Shown here: positions 14,042 through 20,776 of the stretch, piece after piece
Numbering within the stretch: position 1 is the stretch's first letter
Layout: each line of letters begins with the position of its first letter
Origin: a virus
Length of the DNA: 45,978 nucleotides
Strand: one strand, 5' to 3'
IMG/VR virus record: IMGVR_UViG_3300020060_000004
Location: 1-45,978 of that record
Notes under the pieces: generated by a model
The model's input: the letters and a program-made list of their open reading frames with translations, nothing else
What the model was told of the DNA's origin: nothing
Databases searched by the model: none
Made by a program: the position numbers and the translations under genes

Positions 14042-15988
14042 ATGAGCCGCAAGGATGATCTGCTTAAGCAAATTAGTGAGCTGTCAGGCAAGCAAGCCAT
14101 GCAAGAGATTGACGTCATGATGCTTGGGCCTAAGGCTGCTGCTGCTAAGCAAATGAAAACAGATCTTGAGAAAACCCTTGCGGCTATTCGTAAGCAGTTC
14201 GAAGAAGCTAGCGAGGCTTACTCTACCGTTCGTGAAGAACTTAGCGATAAAGAGCGTGCGCTTAAGGCTGCTAAGCTAGAAGAAGCTGCCCTTAGACGTG
14301 AGCTGTCACGTGAGCTTGATGCAGAAGCTATCAACACTCGATACCTTGAAGAAGTCGAGGCGTTCAGACAGCGCTGCCTTGAAGCTCCCTGGCGTAAAGA
14401 AAACCGTTCGGATGGAATCGGCGCTAAGCATCACCAGATTGAAGGCGCTATCCATCTTGCCATTAGTCAGAAGGCAATCCTTGGAGACAAGCTAGGGCTT
14501 GGCAAGTCGCTTACTAGCATCATCTATAGTGACTTCGTGATGTCCGAGCGGTCTATCCTTGTCACACAGTCTGACCTTATGGGTAACATCATCCGTGAGA
14601 TTCAGCTATGGGCGCCGCATAGGCAGGCTATCCAGCTTGGACATATGACGCGTGGCCAGCGTGACAACGTTATCCATATCCTTAAGTCTGTCCCTGCCTT
14701 CACGCTAGTCATTAACTATGAGGCGTGGCGTCACGATCCACTGCTCATCCCTAAGCTTAACGAGCTTGACATTGATACCCTTATCATGGATGAGGCGCAC
14801 AACTTTAAGAATGTGACTAGTGATGCCTTCATTGGTGTTAAGGCTCTAGCATTTGCTAACAACTACTGTGCGTGTGGCGCACCGGATATCGAGCCGTGTA
14901 AGCGCAATGAGGTTCACACCTTCTGTAGAAACTGTGACCAGCACGGGCTAGTTAGCGAGTTTTCTACAGTTAAGAACGTGCTCCCTATGACGGGAACGCC
15001 TATTCTTAACAAGCCACAAGAGTTCTTCCCGATGCTTCACATCGTTGACCCTGAGAACTTCCCTAGTGAGCGTACATTCTTGTTTGATTTCTGTAGAAAA
15101 GATACATTTAGCGGTCATTGGGGATGGAAAACAGGAGGTATTCCGACTCTTCTTAAGAAGGTTGGTCCGCGCTTCCTTGCTCGTGATAAGACAATGGCAG
15201 GAATTGAGCTTCCCCCGGCAGCTGAGACTAAGCACGTGCTGCCTAAAGAAGAGTTCATGGCTAAGTATCCTAAGCAGTACGAGGCTTATGAGCAAGTACG
15301 TAAGTACGCACAGTTGGTTATGGACCCTGATAGTGAATCGGTCATGGCCATTGGTGAACGCATTACCGTTCTGCTTAGACTAAGGCAAGTGCTTACCTGG
15401 CCAGCGGCTATTGAGCTTAAGGTCAAGGATAAAGAGGGCAACTACCTCATGTCTGAATACCTTGACGTGCACGAGTCATGGAAGGTTGATAGAGCAGAAG
15501 AACTACTTAAGGAATTCGTTGAGGGCGGTGAACGCTGTATGCTGTTCTCGCAATTCAAAGCGCCACTACATGTTCTACAGGAAAGATTAGGACCGCGCGC
15601 TGTTGTATACGATGGTACGACTTCTCATAGTGATAAGCAACTCATTCAGCTTGATTTTGACCAGCGTACTGCCCCTGCAAAGCCTAGATGGGATATTGCT
15701 CTGGTTAATTACAAGGCTGGTGGCGCTGGTCTCAACTTTACAGGTGCCAGTCAGACTGTGATTATGGACCGGGAATGGAATCCTGGTAAAGAAGATCAGG
15801 CTAAGGGCAGAACTAATCGAATGGGCCAAACGCGTAGTACTGGCGTTGACTTCCTGCACGTTGAGTCTTCTGTAGATACATGGCTTGACGACTTGCATGA
15901 AGAGAAGCTAGATATCATTAACGGTTTCCAGAACGAACAACAGATCATGCAGAGCCTTTATGATGCCATTAGGGACGGTGAAGTATGA
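14042..15988 (+). CDS. SNF2-family DNA helicase/translocase
   Basis: This is a 648-residue superfamily 2 ATPase. Residues 1-105 are a coiled coil not usual in short phage SNF2 proteins. Walker A is GDKLGLGKS near 147, and the DEAH-type box is MDEAH near 248. About 277-300 is a Cys-rich insertion (CACG, C, C, CRNC) that probably binds zinc. Motif III is MTGTPILN, and the C-terminal RecA lobe has NYKAGGAGLNFTGAS and GRTNRMGQ. Such enzymes track along double-stranded DNA to remodel proteins or branched DNA during replication or repair. Its stop overlaps the next ATG (ATGA). Confidence 0.92.
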   Translation: MSRKDDLLKQISELSGKQAMQEIDVMMLGPKAAAAKQMKTDLEKTLAAIRKQFEEASEAYSTVREELSDKERALKAAKLEEAALRRELSRELDAEAINTRYLEEVEAFRQRCLEAPWRKENRSDGIGAKHHQIEGAIHLAISQKAILGDKLGLGKSLTSIIYSDFVMSERSILVTQSDLMGNIIREIQLWAPHRQAIQLGHMTRGQRDNVIHILKSVPAFTLVINYEAWRHDPLLIPKLNELDIDTLIMDEAHNFKNVTSDAFIGVKALAFANNYCACGAPDIEPCKRNEVHTFCRNCDQHGLVSEFSTVKNVLPMTGTPILNKPQEFFPMLHIVDPENFPSERTFLFDFCRKDTFSGHWGWKTGGIPTLLKKVGPRFLARDKTMAGIELPPAAETKHVLPKEEFMAKYPKQYEAYEQVRKYAQLVMDPDSESVMAIGERITVLLRLRQVLTWPAAIELKVKDKEGNYLMSEYLDVHESWKVDRAEELLKEFVEGGERCMLFSQFKAPLHVLQERLGPRAVVYDGTTSHSDKQLIQLDFDQRTAPAKPRWDIALVNYKAGGAGLNFTGASQTVIMDREWNPGKEDQAKGRTNRMGQTRSTGVDFLHVESSVDTWLDDLHEEKLDIINGFQNEQQIMQSLYDAIRDGEV

Positions 15989-16065
15989 TTTACGGTTTGT
16001 GTAAAGTAGAAGGATGTGAAAAGTCTAAACACGCCCGTGATCTATGGATGGAATCACAAGCCTAA
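15985..16065 (+). CDS. Tiny Cys-containing ORF, possibly 5' part of the next gene
   Basis: ATG 15985 overlaps the SNF2 stop (ATGA) and opens a 26-codon frame, MIYGLCKVEGCEKSKHARD and on. CxxxxC followed by HARDLW resembles the start of phage zinc proteins. The zinc domain continues in another frame from about 16045. Either this is a small gene overlapping its neighbour, or one gene is split by a frameshift. Confidence 0.4.
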   Translation: MIYGLCKVEGCEKSKHARDLWMESQA

Positions 16066-16258
16066 GAAAACAGGTATCTCTTTCTGTTCTAGAGATCACG
16101 CAATCACGGGCTATAACGTCAATGATTCAGGAGGCTGTAGGGCGTGCTCAGTATCTAGATTTTGGGCTAAGCGTAATAACAAGTTCAACGATGATCCGAT
16201 CGTACTAGCTAGAGCCGATAGGCTTTACGAAGAGTATAAGGAGATAGACAGTGGCTGA
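16016..16258 (+). CDS. Small zinc-binding protein (HNH-like knuckle)
   Basis: This 80-residue protein has GTG 16016 with AGAAGGA just upstream. It contains FCSRDHAITGYNVNDSGGCR then ACSVSRFWAKR, the C-x2-x-H ... C-x2-C pattern found at the head of many phage HNH-type and zinc-knuckle proteins. It lacks a following HNH catalytic half, so it is probably a binding protein rather than a nuclease. It overlaps the tiny ORF at 15985 in a different frame, and its end overlaps the next GTG. Confidence 0.55.
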   Translation: MKSLNTPVIYGWNHKPKKTGISFCSRDHAITGYNVNDSGGCRACSVSRFWAKRNNKFNDDPIVLARADRLYEEYKEIDSG

Positions 16259-16355
16259 ATCAGAAGCACAGAAGGCAGCTCGTGAGCTTAATGAAGCTCT
16301 TGCAAAAGACCTCAAAGACGCTGAAGAAGAAGCTAAGAAAAAGGAAGGCAAATAA
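16251..16355 (+). CDS. Small charged peptide (34 aa)
   Basis: GTG 16251 overlaps the end of the previous gene, and AAGGAGATA precedes it. The 34-residue product is almost entirely a charged helix (LAKDLKDAEEEAKKKEGK). The stop overlaps the next ATG (TAATG). Tight coupling on both sides supports expression. Confidence 0.5.
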   Translation: MAESEAQKAARELNEALAKDLKDAEEEAKKKEGK

Positions 16356-16513
16356 TGGGCAAAGAAAGTGACAGGGCTGAGCAAGCACGAATAGCTAAAT
16401 CAGCAGAGGTAGCTAGGCAACAGCGTCAAGCTTCGGAGTCGCGCTTAATGCAGCAACGTTTGCGAGCTCTGGAATTGCAAAAGGAGCAGGAGAAGAAAAA
16501 TAAGAATGGCTAG
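16355..16513 (+). CDS. Small basic helical peptide (52 aa)
   Basis: ATG 16355 overlaps the previous TAA. The 52-residue product is Arg-, Gln- and Lys-rich and helical (ARIAKSAEVARQQRQASES, then LQKEQEKKNKNG). It ends overlapping the next ATG. No domain is recognised; a nucleic-acid-binding helix is plausible. Confidence 0.5.
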   Translation: MGKESDRAEQARIAKSAEVARQQRQASESRLMQQRLRALELQKEQEKKNKNG

Positions 16514-16658
16514 AGCACCTAAGCCTTCGAGCCGAGTAGAAAAGGAAAACAGAGCGGAGAACACTCGAAAGCACAAGGAGCAGAAACAAGAAGAGAAGAC
16601 CTCTAAGACAGAAGATAAGCACAAGCCCGGAGATACACAAGGATTTGAGGTTAGCTAA
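16506..16658 (+). CDS. Small highly charged peptide (50 aa)
   Basis: ATG 16506 lies inside the end of the previous gene, with AGGAGAAG upstream. The 50-residue product is dominated by Lys, Glu and Arg (VEKENRAENTRKHKEQKQEE) and is probably disordered. The stop shares a base with the next ATG. Confidence 0.5.
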   Translation: MARAPKPSSRVEKENRAENTRKHKEQKQEEKTSKTEDKHKPGDTQGFEVS

Positions 16659-16867
16659 TGGATGAAAACATCGCAGAATCAAAAGAAGCCGACTGTAAGT
16701 GCGATAAGCACGTCTTTAGCAACGAAGATACTATGCGTATCCACGCTATCGACTTCGCTCTTAAAAAGAAAGATACTACTATCTTTAGCAATAAGGATGA
16801 GGCGCCTTCTGCTGAGGATATAGTTAAAGATGCAAAGGTGTTCTACGAATTTCTAACCAAAGGGTAA
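16658..16867 (+). CDS. Small acidic hypothetical protein (69 aa)
   Basis: ATG 16658 overlaps the previous stop. The 69-residue product has CKCDKH near residue 14 and an alpha-beta-like core (MRIHAIDFALKKKDTTIFS). It is the last of four overlapping short genes. Confidence 0.55.
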   Translation: MDENIAESKEADCKCDKHVFSNEDTMRIHAIDFALKKKDTTIFSNKDEAPSAEDIVKDAKVFYEFLTKG

Positions 16868-16870
16868 CAA

Positions 16871-17101
16871 GTGTCTGCTACGCAACCACGAGGCAAGAAG
16901 GGATCAGGTGATGGAGGTTTACTAAAGCTAACTCCTGATTGGTTAAAGAACCCCGAGGCATTCGAGAGGCCGTTACCTGAAGGTGCTAAAGATTTAACCA
17001 AACCTAGTGATGGTATTAAAATTACATGCAAGGCATGCGGTTTATCAGTTCACCCAAATAATACAAGTTGCCCCCACTGTAGTGAAGGATTTAGACCATG
17101 A
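16871..17101 (+). CDS. Zinc-ribbon protein (76 aa)
   Basis: The GTG start is at 16871. The N-terminus is Gly/Lys-rich and disordered. The C-terminus carries a two-pair zinc ribbon: CKACGLSVHPNNTSCPHC. The stop overlaps the next ATG (ATGA). Zinc ribbons of this kind occur in small nucleic-acid-binding or adaptor proteins. Confidence 0.65.
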   Translation: MSATQPRGKKGSGDGGLLKLTPDWLKNPEAFERPLPEGAKDLTKPSDGIKITCKACGLSVHPNNTSCPHCSEGFRP

Positions 17102-17376
17102 CTCTTCCAAGTCGTACTGTCGGTGCTATCGAGATTATCGACCGACTTCCCGTCCTGCTTAGCAATCTCCTTCACCGTAAGGGAGTCTCTGCTATCGAGT
17201 TCGCCAAGCTTATCGGGATGAGTTCTTCGTGGACTCACCGCCTGTTGCATGGCGAGTCGGACGTTAACATCAAGCTCGCTACCCTTAGCACTATCCTTAA
17301 GTGGATCGGTGAGAACGACCCGTCTAACAGCGTCCTTCGTTACCTGAAGACGCAAGAGAAGAGAGCTACTAAGTGA
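17098..17376 (+). CDS. Helix-turn-helix (Cro/XRE-like) protein
   Basis: This 92-residue protein starts at ATG 17098, overlapping the previous stop. Residues about 18-70 match the XRE pattern: LLHRKGVSAIEFAKLIGMSS (first helices and HTH), SWTHRLLHGESDVN (recognition helix and turn), then LATLSTILKWIGEND. It probably binds an operator as a dimer. It is embedded in an accessory cluster rather than beside an integrase, so it is more likely a local regulator than a lysogeny repressor. Confidence 0.7.
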   Translation: MTLPSRTVGAIEIIDRLPVLLSNLLHRKGVSAIEFAKLIGMSSSWTHRLLHGESDVNIKLATLSTILKWIGENDPSNSVLRYLKTQEKRATK

Positions 17377-17657
17377 AGAAGAAAATCGCAATCATCATCG
17401 CTGCTACGGCTCTAGTATTTGGGCTTACTGCTTGCGACTCTGCTACTAAGAACGATGCACCAGAGGTAGCCGCTCCGCTTACCGAACCGGCAGAGGTCTA
17501 CGCTATGCCTGACGGCTTTAGCAACTTCGCTAGTCGCTGTGACGGTCACGGTAATCGTGTCTATACCGTCTACCGTTCATGGGCCAGGGATACTACTGCT
17601 CCCGTGTATGGCGCTATCACCGTTGTTCCACAAGATCCGAGTTGCAGAGGTAAGTAA
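17373..17657 (+). CDS. Lipoprotein, possible superinfection exclusion factor
   Basis: This 94-residue protein has GTG 17373 overlapping the previous stop. The N-terminus has KKK, a hydrophobic stretch (IAIIIAATALVFGLTAC) and a lipobox LTAC with Cys at about residue 21, so it should be exported and lipid-anchored. The mature part has two further Cys residues that could form a disulfide. Phage lipoproteins expressed during infection commonly block DNA entry of competing phages. That role here is inference, supported by the accessory setting. Confidence 0.65.
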   Translation: MKKKIAIIIAATALVFGLTACDSATKNDAPEVAAPLTEPAEVYAMPDGFSNFASRCDGHGNRVYTVYRSWARDTTAPVYGAITVVPQDPSCRGK

Positions 17658-17660
17658 CTA

Positions 17661-17888
17661 ATGGACTTTAGTCTACAGAAAGAAGAGAATGGGGCGTGGT
17701 CGGTTAACGCTAAGGAAGAAGGAGAGGAAGACGTACTAGTTTGCATGTGCCCTACAGAAAGATTGGCCGAACTAGTTGTCGACTCACTTCAGGGAGAAGA
17801 TGAGCGATATAGAATTAGCCAAGAGGTTAAGACAGCTTCTCTTCCTGTAGATCACGATCAACCGTTTACATCTTTTGTGAGGGATTAA
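17661..17888 (+). CDS. Small acidic hypothetical protein (75 aa)
   Basis: ATG 17661 is three bases after the previous stop. The acidic product (EENGAWSVNAKEEGEED, then CMCPTERLAELVVDSL) has a CMC pair and a helix. Its stop shares a base with the next ATG. No domain is recognised. Confidence 0.6.
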   Translation: MDFSLQKEENGAWSVNAKEEGEEDVLVCMCPTERLAELVVDSLQGEDERYRISQEVKTASLPVDHDQPFTSFVRD

Positions 17889-18373
17889 TGAAGATTCTTA
17901 TGCTATTTGCTAGAGTGTGGATAGTTTTCTTATTCTTTGTGGCTTTGTTCGGTGGAAGTATTACAGCGGTAGCATGCTTCCTGTATATTTATCAAGAGTA
18001 CGGGCCGTGGTTTGGCTCGGGCTGCTTAGTAGTTATCTATCTGACATTCTTGGTAGCAGCTATCATTATGGAAAGGAGGATTAAGCGTGAAAAGGATGCA
18101 AAAGATCAGGAGACTATTGATAAGTTTACTGTCGATAGGGATCCTGCTAGCCACGGGGATACTGGCTTTGGACTCTTCCAATTCATTAACAGAACCACTC
18201 CAGTACCCTGGTCCGGGGATTATCAAACTGATGAACCCGTTTCAGGATATATCTCTGACACCGACCTTGACGCCTATCGCCGTGCCGAACGAAAACGACT
18301 GCTTGCCGAGCAACGCTCACGCGGCATCCGCCGTGATGACGGTACAGAAGAAGTGAAAGAACATGACGGATAG
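17888..18373 (+). CDS. Two-helix membrane protein
   Basis: This 161-residue protein starts at ATG 17888, overlapping the previous stop. Two membrane helices lie at about 8-35 (ARVWIVFLFFVALFGG) and 45-62 (GCLVVIYLTFLVAAIIM). A long charged tail follows, with DAYRRAERKRLLAEQRSRG near the end. The DNA for the tail also holds another gene in a different frame (18087-18356). Together with the lipoprotein two genes earlier it suggests a small envelope-directed cluster. Function unknown. Confidence 0.65.
   Translation: MKILMLFARVWIVFLFFVALFGGSITAVACFLYIYQEYGPWFGSGCLVVIYLTFLVAAIIMERRIKREKDAKDQETIDKFTVDRDPASHGDTGFGLFQFINRTTPVPWSGDYQTDEPVSGYISDTDLDAYRRAERKRLLAEQRSRGIRRDDGTEEVKEHDG
18087..18356 (+). 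CDS. Nested membrane protein in alternate frame
   Basis: This 89-residue frame lies wholly inside the gene at 17888-18373. It opens with GTG 18087, seven bases after a near-perfect Shine-Dalgarno AAAGGAGG (18072-18079). The product has a basic start (KRMQKIRR), one membrane helix or signal (LLISLLSIGILLATGILAL) and a Pro-rich outer part (PLQYPGPG, LTPTLTPIAVP). A fully nested, Pro-rich membrane protein recalls Rz1-type spanins, but there is no lipobox Cys and the host is probably Gram-positive. The ribosome site is the best evidence that it is expressed. Confidence 0.5.
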   Translation: MKRMQKIRRLLISLLSIGILLATGILALDSSNSLTEPLQYPGPGIIKLMNPFQDISLTPTLTPIAVPNENDCLPSNAHAASAVMTVQKK

Positions 18374-18564
18374 AGACGTCTAAACGGTTGCAGGTCCCTC
18401 AGCGGTGTGTCATACTGGTACCAGTTCCCTCCCACAGAGTTCGGAAACGGTGGGAGCAGGTAGAGACACATGATCGTTAGTTGAGGGACCGGCGGTCGCA
18501 GTAGTTTCCCGTTCCACCGTTTCCGAGCAAGACCCCTAACAATAGTGAAAATAGGAGAATATAA
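18374..18564 (+). ncRNA. Highly structured intergenic region, possible RNA element
   Basis: This stretch has several long inverted repeats: GGTCCCTCA (18393-18401) with TGAGGGACC (18482-18490), CGGAAACGGTGG (18442-18453) with CCACCGTTTCCG (18514-18525), CTCCCAC (18429-18435) with GTGGGAG (18450-18456), and the palindrome CTGGTACCAG (18415-18424). The first two pairs interleave, so a pseudoknot or alternative folds are possible. It ends just before the ribosome site of the gene at 18565. It could be a small RNA, a leader switch or a protein-binding site. Confidence 0.5.
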
Positions 18565-18987
18565 GTGTCTAACGACATGCGTCCAATGGAAATGCCTAAT
18601 ACTTATGAAGGGGCTAGGGACGGCTATACCTTAGTTCTTCGGAGTCTTAAGGATTATCTGAAGGGTGCCATCAAGGCTATCGCAGAGATCGATAGTAAGA
18701 AGGACAAGCCTTGCTCTTGTGGTAAGTACCACGATCCTATCGAGCGAGTGCAGGCTATCTATGCTCATGCACTGGTGTCTGTTAACAAGACTACTGAGAC
18801 TAACATGGATCAGCTTACTAAGGACGTCATGGGTGTAGACGCAAGTAAGCTTCGCAGTAACGATCCTAAGGTTATCCTTGATGTTTTGGGGGAAACTCTC
18901 CAGAACCTTATGGGTAAGCAGATGGCTGCTAACGAGCCGACCAATCACGAAGAGAACAACAAGCCAGAAGGTCAGACCTACAGCTGA
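18565..18987 (+). CDS. Hypothetical protein with small zinc motif (140 aa)
   Basis: This 140-residue protein has a GTG start at 18565 with GGAGAA upstream. The central region has CSCGKYHDPIERVQAIYAHA, a possible Cys/His metal site, within a helical protein; the C-terminus is disordered (NEPTNHEENNKPEGQ). It directly follows the structured intergenic region, which may control it. No family is recognised. Confidence 0.6.
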   Translation: MSNDMRPMEMPNTYEGARDGYTLVLRSLKDYLKGAIKAIAEIDSKKDKPCSCGKYHDPIERVQAIYAHALVSVNKTTETNMDQLTKDVMGVDASKLRSNDPKVILDVLGETLQNLMGKQMAANEPTNHEENNKPEGQTYS

Positions 18988-19004
18988 GTGCTAGACTGGT
19001 CTCT

Positions 19005-19466
19005 ATGACAGACTTCGTAGCGTGTGTGAGTTGTGCCCGTGGCTTCTATGAGGAGTGCGGGCACACTCCACCTATCTTACCTCCACAAGCTCTTAGTGAT
19101 GAGCGTAATGGGAATAGGAAAGCCGATAGTGATATTGGAACTAGTGCTGGAAGAAAGAGAGCTGCGGCGGCTTACCAGATTGATAAAGGTGAAGCTTGCG
19201 AGTGGCGAGGACTCACTAATTGTGGCGGAGGTCTCCATCCTATTATCGGATGCATTAATGGCTTACAGGTTCATAGACACCACGGTCCAATTAAAAATAC
19301 CTCTCACAATGAGTCAGGCAACATACATCTTATCTGTGTTCGATGCCATAACATATGGCACGCTAAAAATGACCCTTACTATATAGAAGAAGCTTACGCA
19401 GTACTCCCTCATAAGCCTGAGATTATTGAAGATAAGTACTACCAAATAGTGATGAAGGGGAAGTAA
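19005..19466 (+). CDS. HNH endonuclease
   Basis: This 153-residue protein starts at ATG 19005. The N-terminus has a Cys-containing segment (CVSCARGFYEECGHTPP), and the C-terminal half has the HNH core: LQVHRHHGPIKNTSHNESGN then IHLICVRCHNIWHAKNDPYY. HH, N and H provide the metal and catalytic residues, and CxxC gives the zinc knuckle. Phage HNH enzymes nick or cut DNA, in homing, packaging or recombination. It is not next to terL, so packaging is less likely. Its stop overlaps the next ATG. Confidence 0.8.
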   Translation: MTDFVACVSCARGFYEECGHTPPILPPQALSDERNGNRKADSDIGTSAGRKRAAAAYQIDKGEACEWRGLTNCGGGLHPIIGCINGLQVHRHHGPIKNTSHNESGNIHLICVRCHNIWHAKNDPYYIEEAYAVLPHKPEIIEDKYYQIVMKGK

Positions 19467-19795
19467 TGCTGTACACAAGTAGAGAAATGTGGCAGTCCCT
19501 TAAGGATGAGGATATTGAAAACATGCCTAACGGTACCAGTAGTCGTAAGCGCTATAACAGCAAGCATGTAGGGCCTACTAACCACAAGACTGTTAACAAG
19601 TTCAAGGATGTATTCCTTACGGCTAAGGATGCTAAGCGGTATCTTACAGATAACGAGATCACTAACATGGATGCCTATCCGTGCTACTGGACTGATACAT
19701 ATGAGGCAGGACCAAATGGCCCGCTTCACTTTCATGTAGGGAGACGTAGACAAAATGGACAAGCAAGTAGCAATGTACCTAAGAGATCTAGCTAA
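19466..19795 (+). CDS. Hypothetical protein (109 aa)
   Basis: ATG 19466 overlaps the HNH stop (TAATG). The product is basic and hydrophilic, with KDVFLTAKDAKRYLTDNEIT and ending NGPLHFHVGRRRQNG. No family is recognised. Its 3' end overlaps the small gene at 19755 by 41 bases in another frame. Confidence 0.6.
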   Translation: MLYTSREMWQSLKDEDIENMPNGTSSRKRYNSKHVGPTNHKTVNKFKDVFLTAKDAKRYLTDNEITNMDAYPCYWTDTYEAGPNGPLHFHVGRRRQNGQASSNVPKRSS

Positions 19796-19934
19796 GAATC
19801 AACAGCTTCTTGCTGAATTTATAGATGTGCTATTAATTGCTTACGGACCTGACTACAAGGCTAAGCTCACGCAAGTACAAGAAGGGCAACACTACCTATA
19901 CAGGGAACTCGATGAGCTCTACAACTCTTTGTGA
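19755..19934 (+). CDS. Small helical protein (59 aa)
   Basis: ATG 19755 opens a 59-codon frame ending in TGA at 19934. The product is a helical protein (YLRDLAKNQQLLAEFIDVLL, then YLYRELDELYNSL) with heptad-like spacing. It overlaps both neighbours in different frames. The coherent amphipathic pattern supports it as a real gene. Confidence 0.5.
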   Translation: MDKQVAMYLRDLAKNQQLLAEFIDVLLIAYGPDYKAKLTQVQEGQHYLYRELDELYNSL

Positions 19935-20205
19935 TAGAAATACAGAAATGACTAAGTGTCTCAACTCTCTGTTTGGTTTCGTACAGATGCGTAGAGGCGG
20001 CCCTGTACTACGGCTCTGTAGAAAGCACTTAGACAAGTATCTAGACGCGTGTGACGGTCTTAATAAAGAGCCTGTTCGCTTATGTATTATGTCTAGGGAA
20101 ATGGAGAGAAATAAGACTTACGTAGAGTACACTCACGTTACTAGAATCAGATACACTGGATTTTATCGAGATTTAGAATGGAGCAGAGATGACCGAAGAG
20201 TATAA
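19912..20205 (+). CDS. Small basic Cys-containing protein (97 aa)
   Basis: The open frame extends upstream, but ATG 19912 has AGGGAA just before it. The basic product has four Cys residues in the first half (LCDRNTEMTKC, LRLCRKHL, DAC), a possible zinc fold, and a C-terminus rich in Arg and Tyr. It overlaps the previous small gene by 23 bases and the next gene by 17. Function unknown. Confidence 0.5.
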   Translation: MSSTTLCDRNTEMTKCLNSLFGFVQMRRGGPVLRLCRKHLDKYLDACDGLNKEPVRLCIMSREMERNKTYVEYTHVTRIRYTGFYRDLEWSRDDRRV

Positions 20206-20692
20206 GAATCCATTTCCTGGACAGACGCTACGTAAAGTAGACATCTGGTCTAACGAATATCAACAGTATCGTGAAGAAGTAATTCCTAGCGGAATTGAAC
20301 AGGCACAGATCGTCTGTTCTGATATGTGGGTTCCACTAGAGCCGGGTTATTACGCCGGTACTCAACTAGAGGGTATGGAGTCTAAGCATCACCGTGCCGA
20401 TAGGGATAGTCACAAGCCAATCCTAGATATCGACTTTCCTGCTAAGCTTGTACCTTCATCTACAGAAGGGCATTTCCATCTGTACTTGGATAAAGAGCTT
20501 AGCTGGGAGCAGTACGAGAAGCTTCTCAGAGCATTGGCTGATGCTGGAATTATCGAACAAGGCTATGCTAATGCTTCTATCGAACGTCGTTACAGTGCGG
20601 CTCGTTTGCCTTGGGTTAAGAAGGAAGTAAATCTAGAGCCCAACAAAACGCCAGACTTCTCTATAGGAGAGGCTGACGACGGGCCGTTTTAA
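20189..20692 (+). CDS. Possible minimal AEP-like protein
   Basis: This 167-residue protein starts at ATG 20189. The centre (about 80-105) has LDIDFPAKLVPSSTEGHFHL, that is D-x-D followed by S-x-x-G-x-H. This spacing resembles catalytic motifs I and II of archaeo-eukaryotic primases. It continues with YLDKELSWEQYEKLLRALAD. A third metal ligand is not obvious, so it may be an inactive or divergent relative. The gene sits directly before the replication/recombination block. AEP homology is my inference from motif spacing; the family is uncertain. Confidence 0.4.
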   Translation: MTEEYKNPFPGQTLRKVDIWSNEYQQYREEVIPSGIEQAQIVCSDMWVPLEPGYYAGTQLEGMESKHHRADRDSHKPILDIDFPAKLVPSSTEGHFHLYLDKELSWEQYEKLLRALADAGIIEQGYANASIERRYSAARLPWVKKEVNLEPNKTPDFSIGEADDGPF

Positions 20693-20696
20693 TCAC

Positions 20697-20725
20697 TTGA
20701 CAGGCTCAGAATCGTGTGGTACGCT
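20697..20725 (+). promoter_or_regulatory. Promoter of the recombination genes
   Basis: TTGACA (20697-20702), 17 bases, then TACGCT (20720-20725). It overlaps the region just after the stop at 20692 and drives the Cas4-like, Sak4-like and SSB-like genes. Confidence 0.7.
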
Positions 20726-20776
20726 GGGCATACAGGTTCCCTCACCTGCATTTGTGACACAGAATAGTGAGACCTA

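Noticed and set aside
9282-14420. Shared 16-mer GTTCGGATGGAATCGG at 9282-9297 and 14405-14420
   Set aside because: One exact 16-base match is not far from chance in a 46-kb sequence. No extension or function is visible.
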